A DNA stretch of 64,000 bases, from the NCBI RefSeq assembly GCF_019320115.1, contig NC_089584.1, forward strand, positions 101,480,320 through 101,544,319, written 5' to 3'. Below are positions 11,938 through 26,000 of this stretch, piece by piece (within the stretch, counting starts at the first letter, position 1; the number at the start of each line of letters is the position of its first letter). The DNA is from Miscanthus floridulus (Eukaryota > Streptophyta > Magnoliopsida > Poales > Poaceae). The translations under genes and the position numbers were made by a program. Below the pieces are notes generated by a model. That model saw nothing but the letters and a program-made list of their open reading frames with translations. It was not told where the DNA came from and did no database searches.

Positions 11938-12227
11938 GACTGGTCTCTAACAACGAACTCATATGGACACCCAAACCTAAAATAGGTAGCAAGAGATTCT
12001 AAATTAGCATCCAACAGAGTACCTATACGGGAGACCTATTTTGAGTTGTCTGAGAGGCACAACCCAAATATGGGCATCCTCTCTCCTGAAAACCCATTTG
12101 CAGAAATGATTCTCTTTTGGGTCTTGTTGTTGGAAAAGATGTCAAATAGGTGTTGAATCTTTTGCCTGTAACGCTACCCAAAGGACGAATGAGTCTTGTA
12201 TTTTGGGTGTTGTTGTTAGAGATAGCC
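11938..12227. mobile_element. Tourist/Harbinger-type MITE (290 bp)
   Basis: The left terminus contains TCTCTAACAAC and the right terminus its complement GTTGTTAGAGA, close to the ends. The flanking direct repeat is TTA at 11935-11937 and 12228-12230, the established Harbinger/Tourist target duplication. There is no coding capacity. It lies about 1.7 kb upstream of the phosphatase start codon. Confidence 0.75.
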
Positions 12228-12230
12228 TTA

Positions 12231-13957
12231 GGACAGGGTCAATTCATATCATCATAGCCATAAAGGACAAAAGCTACAACAAGTCTCTTCTTCCTCTCTG
12301 AAAAATAATAAGAGCTTAGGTCGAGTTCAACTAAGATGATTGATAGTTGCTAAGCCTTTGACAGGTCGATTTGGGTAGATTAGCGTTCTAATTGCTTGGG
12401 CTGCCTGTTGTTTACGACGTTCGAGAGGATTCTTCAGCTTTACGGAGCAGATAACGAACCCTATTTACACATGCTGAATAGATAAGTAGTAGTAGTAGCG
12501 GCCAAAGTAAAAGTAACTACTAAGCTACGAAGCACACGTTCAGCGTGATGCAGTATTAAAATTTGCCGAGGGCCCGGATCCTTTCGACTTGCCGAAATCG
12601 CACGTAAAGTGGCAAAAGAGCCAACGAAGCACGAGAAATCTGTGAACAGAAATAAAAATGACAGAGAAGTTATGCAAAAGAGAAGCCAAAAGAAGAAAAA
12701 GATTAGCACTAACAATCGCCTGCTGACTCTGATCTGACGGCACCACTCGGTTAGTCAGTTCGACGCCTCTGCGTCAAAACACTGCAGGTTTTGTCCCGCT
12801 TAATTCAGGCCCGCTCCTTTTCTCCATCATTTCGTATGTTTTTTTTTGGGGGAAAAAAAGGAACCGAGGCTCGCTGTCAAGCTACAGGCGATGAGCCGAC
12901 GAGACAGGCACAAATCGAGGCGATTTGCGTGCGTGCTCGCCCATGCAGATCTGCTTCGGCATCATCACCGTGTCAGGGACTGCTACTACTACTAGTAGTT
13001 ACCGCACCGCACGCGCACGGCACCACAGTCCACAGCCGCGCCGCCGCCCCCTGGGCAGTCGGCGTCGTCGGCCATGCCATGCCACGTAGGAGGAGGAGCA
13101 CGCAGGTTTTCCCCGCCGTCTCGGTTGAACTTGAAACGACTTGCTGGTGGGCGGTGGCAACCGCCACCACCAGGTGAGCGCGAGGATGGATGAATCCGCG
13201 CTGTAGAAACGACGAACGACCAGAAAATTACACGGAGAGTCTCAACCATGTCGGCAAATACGTCCAGATTGCGGTCGTCCATCGGTTCAATTTTTAAGGC
13301 CAGCCAATCGTCCGCGAACCTCCAGAGCGACGCGGAGAGCTACGGCAGGTGACCGGATCAGGCAGCTTCGTCGTGACCGCAGCGTTTCCGCGGCGCGCGA
13401 GCTGTACCCCTACTGCGCGACGAAGCGCTATCTACTGGACGCAGGTGCGAGTGCGACTCCGGGCAAGTGGGTACGCCGACGCCGGTCGGCACACTGCACA
13501 GAGAACGCGTGAGATGCCTCACATCTCACCGCCGCAGGTGCTAGTGCTACGGCCTACGGCCCTGGGGCCCTGCATCCATCCACTGGCGCGCACAGCGCGC
13601 TGCTGGATTGGTTGGTCGGCGTGGAGACCTCGGTGCCCCGCCTGCGCCACGTGGCGCCTCGTCAGAGCACGAGGCAGGTGACCGTGATCATCCACCAGCT
13701 ACGCCCATAAGGCAATGATCACAAGAAGCTCTTGTCAGTGTCGCTCGCAGTGGGTCTGCGTCCTCTTCGCCTCCACCTCCAGTCCACAACAGGAGCTCTC
13801 ATCAACCAAGCGCCAGGCCAATAACAACGCGGCGTCGCCACCGGTTTTTTCCCGAACAAGGCAGGGTCGCAGGGAAGGCGGCAGGGAGATAGCACGCTGC
13901 AGCCGCAGCCGCAGGCACCGCGGCGCCCGCAACCGCCAACTGACCGCTGTAGCGGAC
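12231..13957. other. Upstream region of the phosphatase gene
   Basis: This stretch becomes increasingly GC-rich toward 14 kb, as is common at 5' ends of grass genes. Open frames here, including long - strand frames over 13.7-14.4 kb, look like composition artefacts. I see no clear TATA box, so the transcription start cannot be placed. A G-box palindrome at 13644 is listed separately. Confidence 0.5.
13644..13657. promoter_or_regulatory. Perfect 14-bp palindrome with a G-box core
   Basis: GCGCCACGTGGCGC is a perfect palindrome containing CACGTG with CC/GG flanks. That core is a known binding site for plant bZIP and bHLH factors, including those in abscisic acid and light responses. It lies about 310 bp before the nearest in-frame ATG cluster of the phosphatase gene (13958) and about 410 bp before the ATG chosen here. 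Use as a promoter element is inferred from position only. Confidence 0.45.
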
Positions 13958-14056
13958 ATGATGGCAGCCGCCGCGCCCTCGTCCTCGTCCGCGCGGGCGC
14001 GCGCGCCGCCCCGGCCATTGCATCCCCTCGCCCGCGGCGGCTCCGAGCGCCAGGAA

Positions 14057-17000
14057 ATGGAGGCCGTCGCGGCGACCCACCCCGGCAGCGCGCACCGGAT
14101 GCGGCGCAAGGGGAGGAAGCAGAAGCAGGTGAGGACATCGGTGCCTGTGCGTGCTTTTGCTTTGTTGCTGCTTCTGTTTGTTTCCTGGTGGTGGTGCTTA
14201 AAACTCAAGTGGTGTTTTACTTGTGTTGTCCGGGCACGCAGCTGTGGCCCAGTACCGTGCTCCGGAAGTGGCTCAACATCAGGTCGCCGGAGTCCGACTT
14301 CAGCGCCGACGAGGGCGACACCACCGGCGACGACACCGACAGCGAAGTCGAGTATGAAGGTGGGTGATGCACTCACTTCCTAGCCGACTCCCTCCTGCCT
14401 TCATCGTTCCTTTATCCCTTTTGGCTTTTGCACATGACCTGTGTAATTGCTTGCTTAGTTCGGTTTCTAAATCAGCATCTTCCCATGATGACAAAGGCAA
14501 ACTAAAAATTCCGTTTGCCCTTTCATGAATGATCGGACAATGCTTCGTGTTTGATTCTGTCTCTCACTGTTCACGCGTGGTGTTGCCAAAATTGATCTGA
14601 TGTTACATCTTTCTTGCCATGCTTCATTGTTTTGTAGTATGGAAAAAGAACTGACCTGAACAATTAGTAAATGCTACTTCTGCTTCCAACCAGTAAGGGT
14701 CGACTCTTTCGCTTTCGCTGGTGTTTACTTGTATGTAACTGCACGATTCCTTCCTCCATCATGATCCAATTTGTTTTGGCTTTGGAGGTAAAAATCAAAG
14801 TTGGAAGCCGATCCCAAGAGCTTGGAAAACGACTTCACATTTACTGATAGAAACTTGACATAATGAATCGATTCTATGGTTGTTTGGTTCCTCGTGGTGT
14901 TGTGTTCCTAAGCTATTCCTTTCACCTTGGTATATTCCTTCCTTTCTCAGAAATGAAACAAAAATGGACGTCTATTTCGATGAACTACCAGAGTACTAGG
15001 AGTACAATGTTATTCCTCGTGGTTTTCAAAACGATAAGATCTCCCACTCTATTCCTATCCTGCCTTTTTTACACGAATTCTAAAAGGAACATAAAAGAAA
15101 AGAAATTCTGAATCTGATTGCACGAAATATAGTTGCAGCACATGGTTGCTTACAAAAAGCGGGTATAACTTTTGAAAAGGGAAAACAGGGAGTATAATGT
15201 TGCACTTTACTTTGTTGGCGGTGATTTCAAGCTTTAAAATTATTGGTTCATTTTAGCCAAAGCTACATTGCGTTAGATTGCCTCTCCCTTTTGGGGGAGG
15301 TTTGGGTCTTGTGCTGATTTTGATCAGTGTGGAAGATCAAAGTCTAACAGTCGACATGTAATGGACCTTGAGCAGAGATGTGCGCATGGGAGCGAAAGTT
15401 GCATGAAGAGAGGAGCTTCCGTGGATTTGGTGCTGAGGCTATTGGTAATTACTTGTGGTTGTTATCATATTAGCTATCATATCTGACTGCAAATGTGCTT
15501 CTTTTTCAATGGGATTATTCACATTTCTGGTCCTGGCATGAGTTGGTAATGTATATGGGCCGTTTGATCCTCTCTATAACACAAAGATACGTCAGCTCTC
15601 CTGCGTATATTTCGATAGAAAAAAACAAATAACATAGTAACTAGATTTTCTTTTTTAAAAAGAAAAAGGGGTTTCCTTAGTTTTTTCCTCCTTACAGTAA
15701 GTTTTTAACCACCTTGTGTCGGTGTTTCGAGTTACCACCGACGAGTAAATTTCTAGTATTGCGCGTTTGACTTGAATGGTGTGCTTAGAGGACACGAGGT
15801 TTATACTGGTTCGGATAGAAAGTCCCTACGTCCAGTTCGTCGCTGCTGCTCGTATTACTAGCACTTAAAGTTTATAGTATGGGGTACAAACAGGTGAGAG
15901 AGGCAAAAGGATCCCAAGTCTCTGGTCGAAGGAGTAAACGGGTGCTGAGAGCACGATCGCTGCTCAGCCGTGTGTTTGTGTCATGTTCTTGTGTGTTTAT
16001 CTCGAATTCTGATCTCGTGCCGATCTAGATCGATCGGATCAAATCTCGATGGGTCGATCGGATCGGGTCCCCTTTATGGGACGCTCTGCTTTCCCTTTTA
16101 TAGGTCAAGGAAAAGCACGGGTTACAACGGAGGAAAAGAGAAGAACGAGAGAGAAGAAGGCCTTCAGGATCGTAGGGTCCTTCTTCTCCTTCATGCAGGT
16201 CCCACCGATCCTGTAGATGTCAACAGGGACAGCTCCACGTCACGACCCTGCCCATTACTGGCGCCATGCACAGGTGTCGTCTGCCGTTCATGGCGTTCCA
16301 TCCCGTCCCGACAGACGTCGTGGTGAACTGATGCGACTATCATCGTTCGTACGAGGGTTCAGTAGAACAACACCAGCATGCCCGACACTGTTCTTGATGT
16401 GAACCCTCAGGTATGGCCCGTCATGGCCACGGGTTACATCGAGGCGTGCCAGTCTCTTCGCTAGTGTTAGAGTTTTGACCTAGGCCCATATGTTTGGACC
16501 TGGAGTCGTTGGCGGCGGTATGGGTCCTCGTCGGGCGAGACGGAGCACAAACCCAAGGGATCAGGCGAGACAGAGTCCGTGGCCTCGGCATCGGGCGAGG
16601 CAGAGCCCGTGGCCTTGGGGTCGGGTGAGGCAGAGCCCGCCTCCAGAGGTCGAGCGAGGCAGAGCCCGCGACCTCGGGGTCGGGCGAGGCGGAGCCTGCT
16701 CCCAGAGGTCGGGGGAGGCGGTGCCCGTAGCTCGGGGTCGGGCGAGGCGAAGCCCGCACCCAAGGGGTCAGGCGAGACGAAGATCGCAACCTCGAGGTCG
16801 GGCAAGGCGGAGCCCGCCCCCAGAGGTCGGGCAAGAAGGAGCCTGCGCACCTGGGGTCGGTTGGAGCTGTAGTCGCGCTCTTGACTGCTCAGGTGAATCA
16901 ATGTTGATGACCATTAGCTCCTCTTTGGATACCCTAGTATTGGTCCATGACAGTAGCCCCAGAACATGTGGAGGAGTAGAATATATCTTCGGAGGCTTTT

Positions 17001-20000
17001 TCCGAATAGGAGGATTATGATATCCTTGACCTTCTTTTGTCGCCCATGGCATGTCCTAGTGACGACGATTCCCTTTTGTCGTGATCAGACCCCTCGGGGG
17101 TACAACCATGAGATCTGATGGGTCAGAAAAGGTCTTTCTTGATTCCGACCCCTATGGGGGTCTGTCGTTCTACGACCACGCGTTCAGTCTCCTTGCGAGT
17201 CCAACTTTCCTTGAGCCCCCACCCGTAGCAGGGGTCCGGTCGAGGGTCGGCTCGTCTTCATGATCATCACCCTGTCTGTGGTTTCTGCAACCAGAGGAGT
17301 TGAGCTAATGTCACTTGCCTCGATGGCTCGAGTGTCGCGCTCAGTGAGCTCGCTAACGGGCATGTTCGAGTGGAATCTGGGTCCATCGTTCGTAACGGGG
17401 TCAGCATAGCCCTCATGTTGCATTTCACTGCTCCTTAACCGGCCTCCTGATAGATGCCTGAGTCATTCCGGAGACCGACTCAGGTGGCCCGCTGGTCTTC
17501 CCTCAATGGAGATTCTGTGGGCTTGGCTCGAGGTTAGGATCGAACGAGAAGATCGAGATGACCCTGTCTGCTTCTGAGCAGGTCGGGCAAAGGCTGCTGT
17601 GGCTCATCTGCATTTTCTCCCTTGGCTCTATTTGACGCGAGGTGGCGTCAAGCCCTTCGTCGGCTAACCTTTGAACATCGGTCGGTCAGATTCTCGAGTT
17701 GGGGTCGGGCGGCTCGAGCCCCCATGCCCCGTTGGGCTCGGTAGGGATCGACCATGTTTTTTGCGTCACCCTGTCCGTGGTTTCCGCAATCGGAGGGGTT
17801 GAGCTAATGACACTTGCCTCGATGGCTCGAGTGTCGCGCTCGGCGAGCTCGCTAATGGGCATGTCCAAGTGAAATTTGGGTCCGTCGTTCATGACGGGGT
17901 TAGCATAGCCCTCATGTGGCGTTCCACTGCTTCTTAACTCGCCTCTCGGTAGATGCCCGAGCCGTTCTAGAGACCGACTTAGGTGGCCCACTAGCCTCCC
18001 TCGATGGAGATTCTGTGGGCGTGGCTCGAGGTTAGGATCGAATGAGAAGGTCGAGATGACCCTGTCCACTTCTGAGTGGGTCGGGCAAAGGCCGCTGGGG
18101 CTCATCTGTGTTTTCTCCCCTAGCTCTGTTTGACACGAGGCAACCTCGAGACCTTCGTGGGCCAGCCTTCGAACCTCGGTCGGTCAGATTCCTGAGTTGG
18201 GGTCAAGCGGCTCGATCCCCTGAGCCCTGTTGGGCTCGGTAGGGGTCAATCGAGTTTTATGCGTCACCCTGTCCGCGGTTTCTACAATTGGAGGGGTTGA
18301 GCTAATGACACTTTTCTTGATGGCTCGAGTGTCGTGCTTGGCGAGCAGGCTAACGGGCATGTCCGAGTGGAATCCGAGTCCGTCGTTCGTGATGGGGTCG
18401 GCATAGCCCTCATGTGGCATTCTACTTCTCCTTAACCCGCTTCCCGGCAGATGCCTGAGTTGTTCTGGAGACTGACTCAGGTGGCCTGCTAGCCTCCCAT
18501 CGATGGAGATTCTGTGGGCTTGGCTCGAGGTTAGGATCAAAAGAGAAGGTCGAGATGACCCTATCCGCTTCTGAGTGGGTCGGGCAAAGGCCGCTGGGGC
18601 TCATCTGTGTTTTCTCCCCGAGCTCTATTTGACGTGAGGCGGCCTCGAGCCCTTCGTGGGCCGGCCTTTGAACCTCGGTCGATCGCCGCTCATATCGAAT
18701 GAGACGACTATCGCTTCATGGCACGATGTGAAGCGTTGTGATGCAATAATTGCATATGCGATGCTTGGATGTATGAGAATGGATGAATGAATGCTCATGC
18801 ACTGGAAAAGTAAAGTGGGGGTTTGTAAAGTTACCTCGATGGCTTAGAGTGATGGGTTCGGGGAGCTCTTACCAGATATGTTCAAGTAGAATCTGAGTCA
18901 GTCGTTCATGATAGAGTCGGCCTAACCCGCATGGGGCATCTTGCTGCTCCTTACCCGTCTCTCGGCAACGGCCCGAGCCGTCTGATCGACTTGGGCGACC
19001 TGCTGGCCTCTCCTCGATGGAGATTCCACTGGTGGGCCCCTCCAAACCCTTCCTAGGAAGGCAGAGGCTAAAGCTCGGGGTGCGGGCAACAAACTCTGAT
19101 CATGTTGGTGAGCAAAAATGCGGTAGCCACTGGGGCGTAGGTTTCTTGCAGTCTGACCAGTTTTACTCAGCGTTTATTTCCACAACCCTCGCTTCTAGGT
19201 TTGTTTGTGTGATAAAGGGTCGGGCGTAGAGAATTTCTACCGAATAGACACTCTTGCCAGCCCCTGAGTGAGGCCCAACCCCTTGCCGTTGCTAGGGTCG
19301 GGTGTCACTTAGAGATCATGGAGTCGATAGCAAAACTAATAAGAGAAAGCATGCGTAAATTAAGGGTGACCCGTCTCTCGGCAGCGTCCCGAGCCGTTCG
19401 ATCAACTTGGGTGACCCGCTGGCACAAGACTTACCTTGATGGCTCGAGTGACAGGTTCGGGAAGTTCTTACCGGATATGTCCGAGTGGAATCTGGGTCTG
19501 TCGTTCGTGATGGAGTCAGCATAACCCACATGGGGCATTCTACTGCTCCTTACCCGTCTCTCGGCAACGGTCTGAGCTGTCCAACCGACTTGGGTGACCC
19601 ACTAGCACAGGACTTTCCTACGGGGATAGAGGATGAGATCATCCTCCCCAAGAAATTAGTTAGGCTGATAAGCCAAGCGGCAAACTCATAACGAGTGAAC
19701 AGGCTCTTAGATTTCATTATGGCCAAACAGAATTTTAGCCCTTCTCCCCTTTTTGTACAAAAAAGTTATTGCATTTTGACCCTTTCTGTCGTTAAGGCCG
19801 TAAAGCTCGGGGTGCGGGTGAACAAACTCTGATCACACTAGTGAGCAAAAACACCGTAGCCGCTGGGGCGTAGGTTTCTTGCAATCCGACCAGTTTTACT
19901 CAGCGTTCGTTTCCACAATCCTTGCTTCTCGATCTTAATGTGAGAGAGGGTCGGGCACAGAGAACGTTTGCCAGGTGGATATACTCTTAAATGCATTCTG

Positions 20001-23000
20001 ACTCTTTCTGTAGTTAAGGCTTAAGAAGCTCGGGGTGCGGAAAAAAAACTCTGATCACGTTGGTGAGCAAAAATGTTGTAGCCACTAGGGCATAGGTTTC
20101 TTGCAGTCTGACCAGTTTTACTCAGCGTTTGTTTTCACGACCTTCGCTTCTAGGACTTAACGTGAGAAAGGGTTGGGCATAGAGAATATCTGCCGGATAG
20201 ATATGCTCTTATCAGCCCCTGGGTGAGGCCCGACCCCCCACCATTGCTGGGGTCAGGTGTCATTAAAGATCAGAGAGTTGATAGCAAAATTGATAAGAGA
20301 AAATGTGCCTATATTAAGGGTAAAAGTGACATAGCTGTTCGATGTTCCAGGCGTTGTCGAAGACTTCAACGTTGATGGTCTTGAGCTTGTAAGTGCCTGG
20401 TCGGAGCACTTCCTCGACGACGTATGGTCCCTCCCATGGTGGAGAGAGCTTGTGGCGGTTCTTGTTGCTCTGGACGAGGCGGAGCACCAGGTCCCCAACA
20501 TTGAAGGCCTGACCCTACACTCGACGACTGTGGTACCGGCGCAACGCTTCCTGGTACTTGGTCGAGTGGAGGAGGACGATGTTGCGCGCTTCATCTAGCT
20601 GGTCCATGGCATCCTCGAGGGATGCCTTGGCTCCCTATTCATCATACGCCCTGACCCTCGACGCTCCATAATCGAGGTCGGTCGGGAGGATAGCCTTGGA
20701 ACCATAGACCATGAAGAATGGTGTGTAGCTAGTGGCCTGGCTGGGGGTCGTCCTCAGGCTCTAGAGCACCGCAGGAAGCTCTACGACCCATCATCTGCCA
20801 AACTTGTTCAACCGATTGAAGATCCTAGGCTTGAGGTCTTGTAGGACCATGTCGTTTGCACACTCGACCTGCCCATTCGTGTGGGGGTGCGCCACGGTGG
20901 CCCAATCGACGCAGATGTGGTATTCGTCGTAGAAAAGGAGGAACTTCTTCCCTGTGAACTGCGTGCCATTGTTCGTGATAATGGAGTTTGGGACTCCAAA
21001 GTGATGGACGATGTCAAGGAAGAACAGCACGGCTTGTTCAGACTTGATCATGGAGATCAATCGAGCCTCTATCCACTTTGTAAACTTGTCTTTGGTGACA
21101 AGCAAGTGTGTATAGCCCCTAGGCACCCTCTTGAGAGGTCCGACCAGATCGAGCCCCTAGACCACGAATGGCCACGTGATGGGGATCATTTGGAGTGCTT
21201 GGGCCGATAGGTGGATCTGTCCAGCGTAGTATTGACACCCTTCACAGGTGCGCACGATATGTTCAGCGTTGGCTACTATGGTCGGCCAGTAGAAGCCTTG
21301 TCAGAACATGTTTCCGACCAGGGTTCTAGGTGCGGCATGGTGACCGTAGACCCCACCGTGGATATCGCTCATCAACCATTTCCCTTATTCGTTGGGGATG
21401 CAACGCTAGAGGATCCTGGTGTGGCTTCGCATGTAGAGCTCGCCCTCAATAAGGACAAAGGACTTGGCATGACGCGCAAGCCACCGAGCCTCCATTTGGT
21501 CCATCGGCAACGCCTCACGGAGGAGGTAGTCGAGGTAAGGCGTCCTCCAGTCGACCACAGGGTCAGGCTCTATTTCTAGATCCTCATCAAGCTCCATGAC
21601 TTCAGGGTTGGATGGAGCCAGCATCTGGTTAGCCCCCGAGCCCAGGGCAGACGGCCCGTCATCGGCTTGTTTCGGCTCCTCGTAGCGGTCCGAGGGCTTG
21701 TACTGATCGCTGGAGAAGACGCCTATCGGCATAGGCTCTTGACCGGACGTCGTTTTTGTTAGCGCGTCGGCCACCTCATTGAGACACCTTAGAATGTGAT
21801 TGAGCTCGAGACCATCAAACTTGTCCTATAGCTGGCAGACTTCTTGGCAATATGTAACTTTCTTGGGGTTGTGGCAGCTTGATTTCTTCATGACTTAGTC
21901 GATGAGCAGCTAGGAGTCGCCCCGAACGTCAAGCCATCGGATACCCAACTCAATGGCGATACGTAGGTCGTTGATGAGTGCCTCATACTCGGCCACATTG
22001 TTGGAGGAGAGGAAATTGATGCGAACCATGTACCTCATGCGTATCCTGAGGGGTGAAATGAAGATCAGCCCCGCACCGGCGCTCTTCTTCATCAGCGATC
22101 CATCGAAGTAAATCATCCAGTACTATTGGTCGATGACTGCTGGTGGCATTTGGACCTTGGTCCACTCTGCGACAAAATCAGCCAGCACTTGGGACTTGAT
22201 GGCCATCCGAGGGGCATATGAAATGCCTTGGCCCATCAGCTCGAGTGCCCACTTCGTGATTCTTCCTGTGGCATCCCGGTTTTGGACGACCTCGCCGAGA
22301 GGGAAGGACGTCACGACCATCACTGAATGCTTCTCAAAGTAGTGACGCAACTTCCTCTTGGGATAAGGATGGCGTATAGGAGTTTCTGAATTTGGGGGTA
22401 GCGAATCTTTGAATCAGACAAGACCTCGCTAATGAAGTACACGGGACGCTGTACTTTGAGGGTGTGTCCCTCTTCTTCTCGCTCTACCACCAGGGCAATG
22501 CTGACCACTTACATGGTGGCTGCGATGTAGAGCAGAAGTGGTTCTCCGTCGGTCAGAGAGACTAGGATCAGGGCGTTTGTCAGAAGCTGCTTGACCGTGT
22601 TAAGTACCTCCTAGGCCTCGTATGTCCATTTAAAATGGTCGGCCTTCTTTTGGAGCCGATAGAGGGGGAGACCTCATTTATCGAGGCGCGAGATAAAGAG
22701 GCTGAGAGCGGCGAGGCACCCTATAACTCGTTGTACCCCCTTTATGTTCTGAATTGGGCCCATCGTCGTGATGGCCAAGATATTCTCTAGGTTGTGGCAG
22801 CTCGACTCCTTCATGACTTGGTCAATGACCAGCTGGGAGTCGCCCCGGACGTCGAGGCGTTGGATACCCAACTCAATGGCGATGCGCAGACTATTGATGA
22901 GCGTCTCATATTCGGCCACATTGTTGGAGGAGGGGAAATAGAGGCAAACCATGTAACTCATGCGTACCCCGAGGGGTGAAACAAAGACTAGTTCCGCGCT

Positions 23001-26000
23001 GGCGCCTTTCTTCATCAGCGATCCATGGAAGTACACCTTCTAGTACTCTTGGTCGATGACCGCTAGTGGCATTTGGACCTCGGTCCACTCTGCAATGAAA
23101 TCAGCCAGTACTTGGGACTTGATAGCCGTTCAGGGAGCATACGAAATGCCTTGACCCATCAGCTAGAGTGCCCACTCTGTTATTCTTCCCATGGCATCCT
23201 GGTTTTGGACAACCTCACCGAGGGGGAAGGACGTCACAACCATCACCGTATGTGACTCAAAGTAGTGACACAACCTCCTCTTGGCGATAAGGATGGCGTA
23301 TAGGAGCTTCTGGATTTAGGGGTAGCGGGTCTTGGAATTGGACAAGACCTCGCTAATGAAGTACATGGGATGCTACACTTTGAGGGCATGCCCTTCTTCT
23401 TTAGGCTCCACCACCAGGGCGATGCTGACCACTTGTGTGGTGGCCGCAATGTAGAGCAGAAGCAGTTCTCCATCGATCTGAGGGACCAAGATCGTGGCCT
23501 TTGTCAGAAGCTGCTTGACCACGTCAAGTGCCACTGGGCCTCGAGCGTCCATTTGAAATGGTTGGCCTTCTTTAGGAGCCGATAGAGCGGGAGACATCAT
23601 TTACCGAGGCGTGAGATAAAGCGACTGAGCGTGGTGAGGCACCCTATAACTCGTTGTGCCCCCTTTATGTTCTGAATCGGGCCCATCTTTGTGATGACCA
23701 AGATCTTCTCTGGGTTGGCTTTGATGCCACGCTTGGAAATGATGAAACCCAGCATCATACCCCTTGGGACTCCGAAAACACTCTTCTCAGGGTTGAGCTT
23801 AAAGCCATTTGCTCAGAGTTTCGTAAAGGTCTGCTCTAGGTCAGCTATGACCTGGTCAGCCCATTTGGACTTGACCACGATGTCGTCCATGTAGGCCTCA
23901 ACGGTGCACCCGATGAGGTCCCCGAAACTCTTGAACATAAAACATTGGTAAGCGTTCTTCAGACCGAACGACATTGTGACATAGCAGAACGATCTGAATG
24001 GGGTGATGAAAGATGTCTCAAGCTGGTCGGACTTTTCATCATGATTTGATGGTACCCGGAGTATGCATCAAGGAAGCAAAGGGTTTTGCACCCTGAGTTG
24101 AGTCAACTACTTGGTCTATGCATGGTGAAGGAAACAGATCCTTTGGACATGCTTTGTTGAGACCCGTGTAGTTAACACATATTCTCCATTTCACACTCTT
24201 CTTTCATACAAGAACGGGATTGGCTAACCACTTGGCGTGGTATACTTCCTTGATGAACCTCGCCACCAAAAGCTTTGCTATCTCCTCGATGATGGCCCTA
24301 CGTATCTCCTCATCGAAGCGACATAGGCGCTGCTTCACTGGCTTGGAGCCTGGCCTGATCTTCAAGGCGTGCTTGGTAACTTCTCTTGGAATGTCTGGCA
24401 TGTCCGAGGGTCTTCATGCAAAGATGTCTTTGTTGGCACGGAGGAAGTTGACGAGCGCGCTTTCCTATTCATAGGAAAGCATTGTGACAATGCGCACCAC
24501 TTTACCATCAGAGCCGCTGGGGTCTTTGAGGACCTCTTTGGCGCCTTCTATAGGCTCAAAAGACCCAGCCGACCACTTGGGGTCAGGCGCTTCCTCGATG
24601 ACCTCCTTCCTGATGGCAGCAAACTCCTTGGAGGCGACAATTGCCGCGACGTGTTCACAGCACTCGACCTCGCATTCGTAGGCACACTAGAAGGAGGTGC
24701 CGATGGTAATGACCCTATATGGACCTGGCATCTTGAACTTTAGATAGGTGTAGTTGGGGACGGCCATGAACTTCGCGTAGCATGGACGTCCCAAGATGGC
24801 GTGGTAGGTCTCGTGGAACCTGACCACCTCAAAGGTAAGGGTTTCCATCCTGTAATTTGTCGAATCCCCAAAGGTGATGGGTAGATCGATCTACCCAAGT
24901 GGCATGGCCTGCTTTCTAGGCATGATGCCGTGGAAAGGTGCCCTGGTCGGTCGGATGTGCGATCGGTCGATGCCCATGGCGTCGAGCATTTTGGCATACA
25001 TGATATTGAGGCTGCTGCCTCCATTCATCAGCACCTTGGTGATCCACTTTGTGCTGATGATCGGGTCGACCATGAGCGGATATCTTCTCGCCTATGGGAT
25101 GCTTTTATGGTGGTCGGTCCGATCAAAGGTTATGGTGGACTCCGACTATTGGAGGAAAGCAGGCACGGCTGGCTCGACCATATAGACCTCGCGACGCGCA
25201 AGCTTCTGGCAGCGCTTGGAGTCATAGGCCGCTGACCCTCCGAAGATCGTGAGGCAGCCATCCAGCGTCGAAAAGTTGTTGTCCTTCCCTTCAGCGTCGT
25301 CCGCGATCGACTTGGGCTCCTTCCGATGTTCCCCCTTGTTGGGGCCTCTAGACAAGAACAACTTCATGAGGCCGTAGTCCTTGTATAGATGCTTGATGAG
25401 AAAAGCATGGTTCGGACATGGTCCTTCGAGTAGCTTCTCAAAGTGGTCTGGGGTGCCCTCGACGGGCATCCAACCCCCTTGCGGTCGGCGAAGGCCACGA
25501 GCGAGCCCTCGCGCCGCCGCTTGTTCTTCTTCTTGCTAGGAAGGTTGGAGGCGCCTTCGCCAGCATCCTTGAAAGCTCTAGTTTGGTTTTAGTGAATTGA
25601 TGAAACCCTAACTGCTAACCTAGTTCATCTAAGTGATCATGAGATAGGTAGCATTATTGCAAGTGGTGAAGCAACGGTGAAGATCATGATGATGGTGATG
25701 CCATGGTGATGATCAAATGCTTGGACTTGAAGAAGAAGAAAGAGAAAAACAAAAAGCTCAAGGCAAAAGTGAAACTTGATAGAAGCTTTTTCGTTTTGGT
25801 GATCGAGACACTTAGTGAGTGTGATCACATTTAGGATCGATAGCCATACTATTAAGAGGGGTGAAACTCATATCAAAATGCGGTTATCAAAGTGCCACTA
25901 GATGCTCTAACTCATTGCATATGCATTTAGGATCTAGTGGAGAGCCAACACCCTTGAAAATGTTTGTGAAAATATGCTAACACACATACACAAGGTGATA

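Noticed and set aside
13719..14376. Long - strand open frames (up to 213 codons) opposite the first phosphatase exons
   Set aside because: They lie in a GC-rich 5' region, show only low-complexity Arg/Ala/Pro composition, and shadow a well-supported + strand gene.
16421..17052. Open frames of 94-176 codons on both strands in the LTR
   Set aside because: They run through the 29-31-bp LTR minisatellite, and the repetitive Gly/Arg/Ser or Pro/Ser products are by-products of the repeat.
17190..20300. Possible CRISPR-like array because of regular repeats
   Set aside because: Units are ~499 bp or long dispersed blocks in a eukaryotic retroelement, with no short repeat-spacer pattern.
20881..21579. 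+ strand frames of 109 and 122 codons inside the gypsy element
   Set aside because: They are reverse shadows of the - strand integrase, which has clear conserved motifs.
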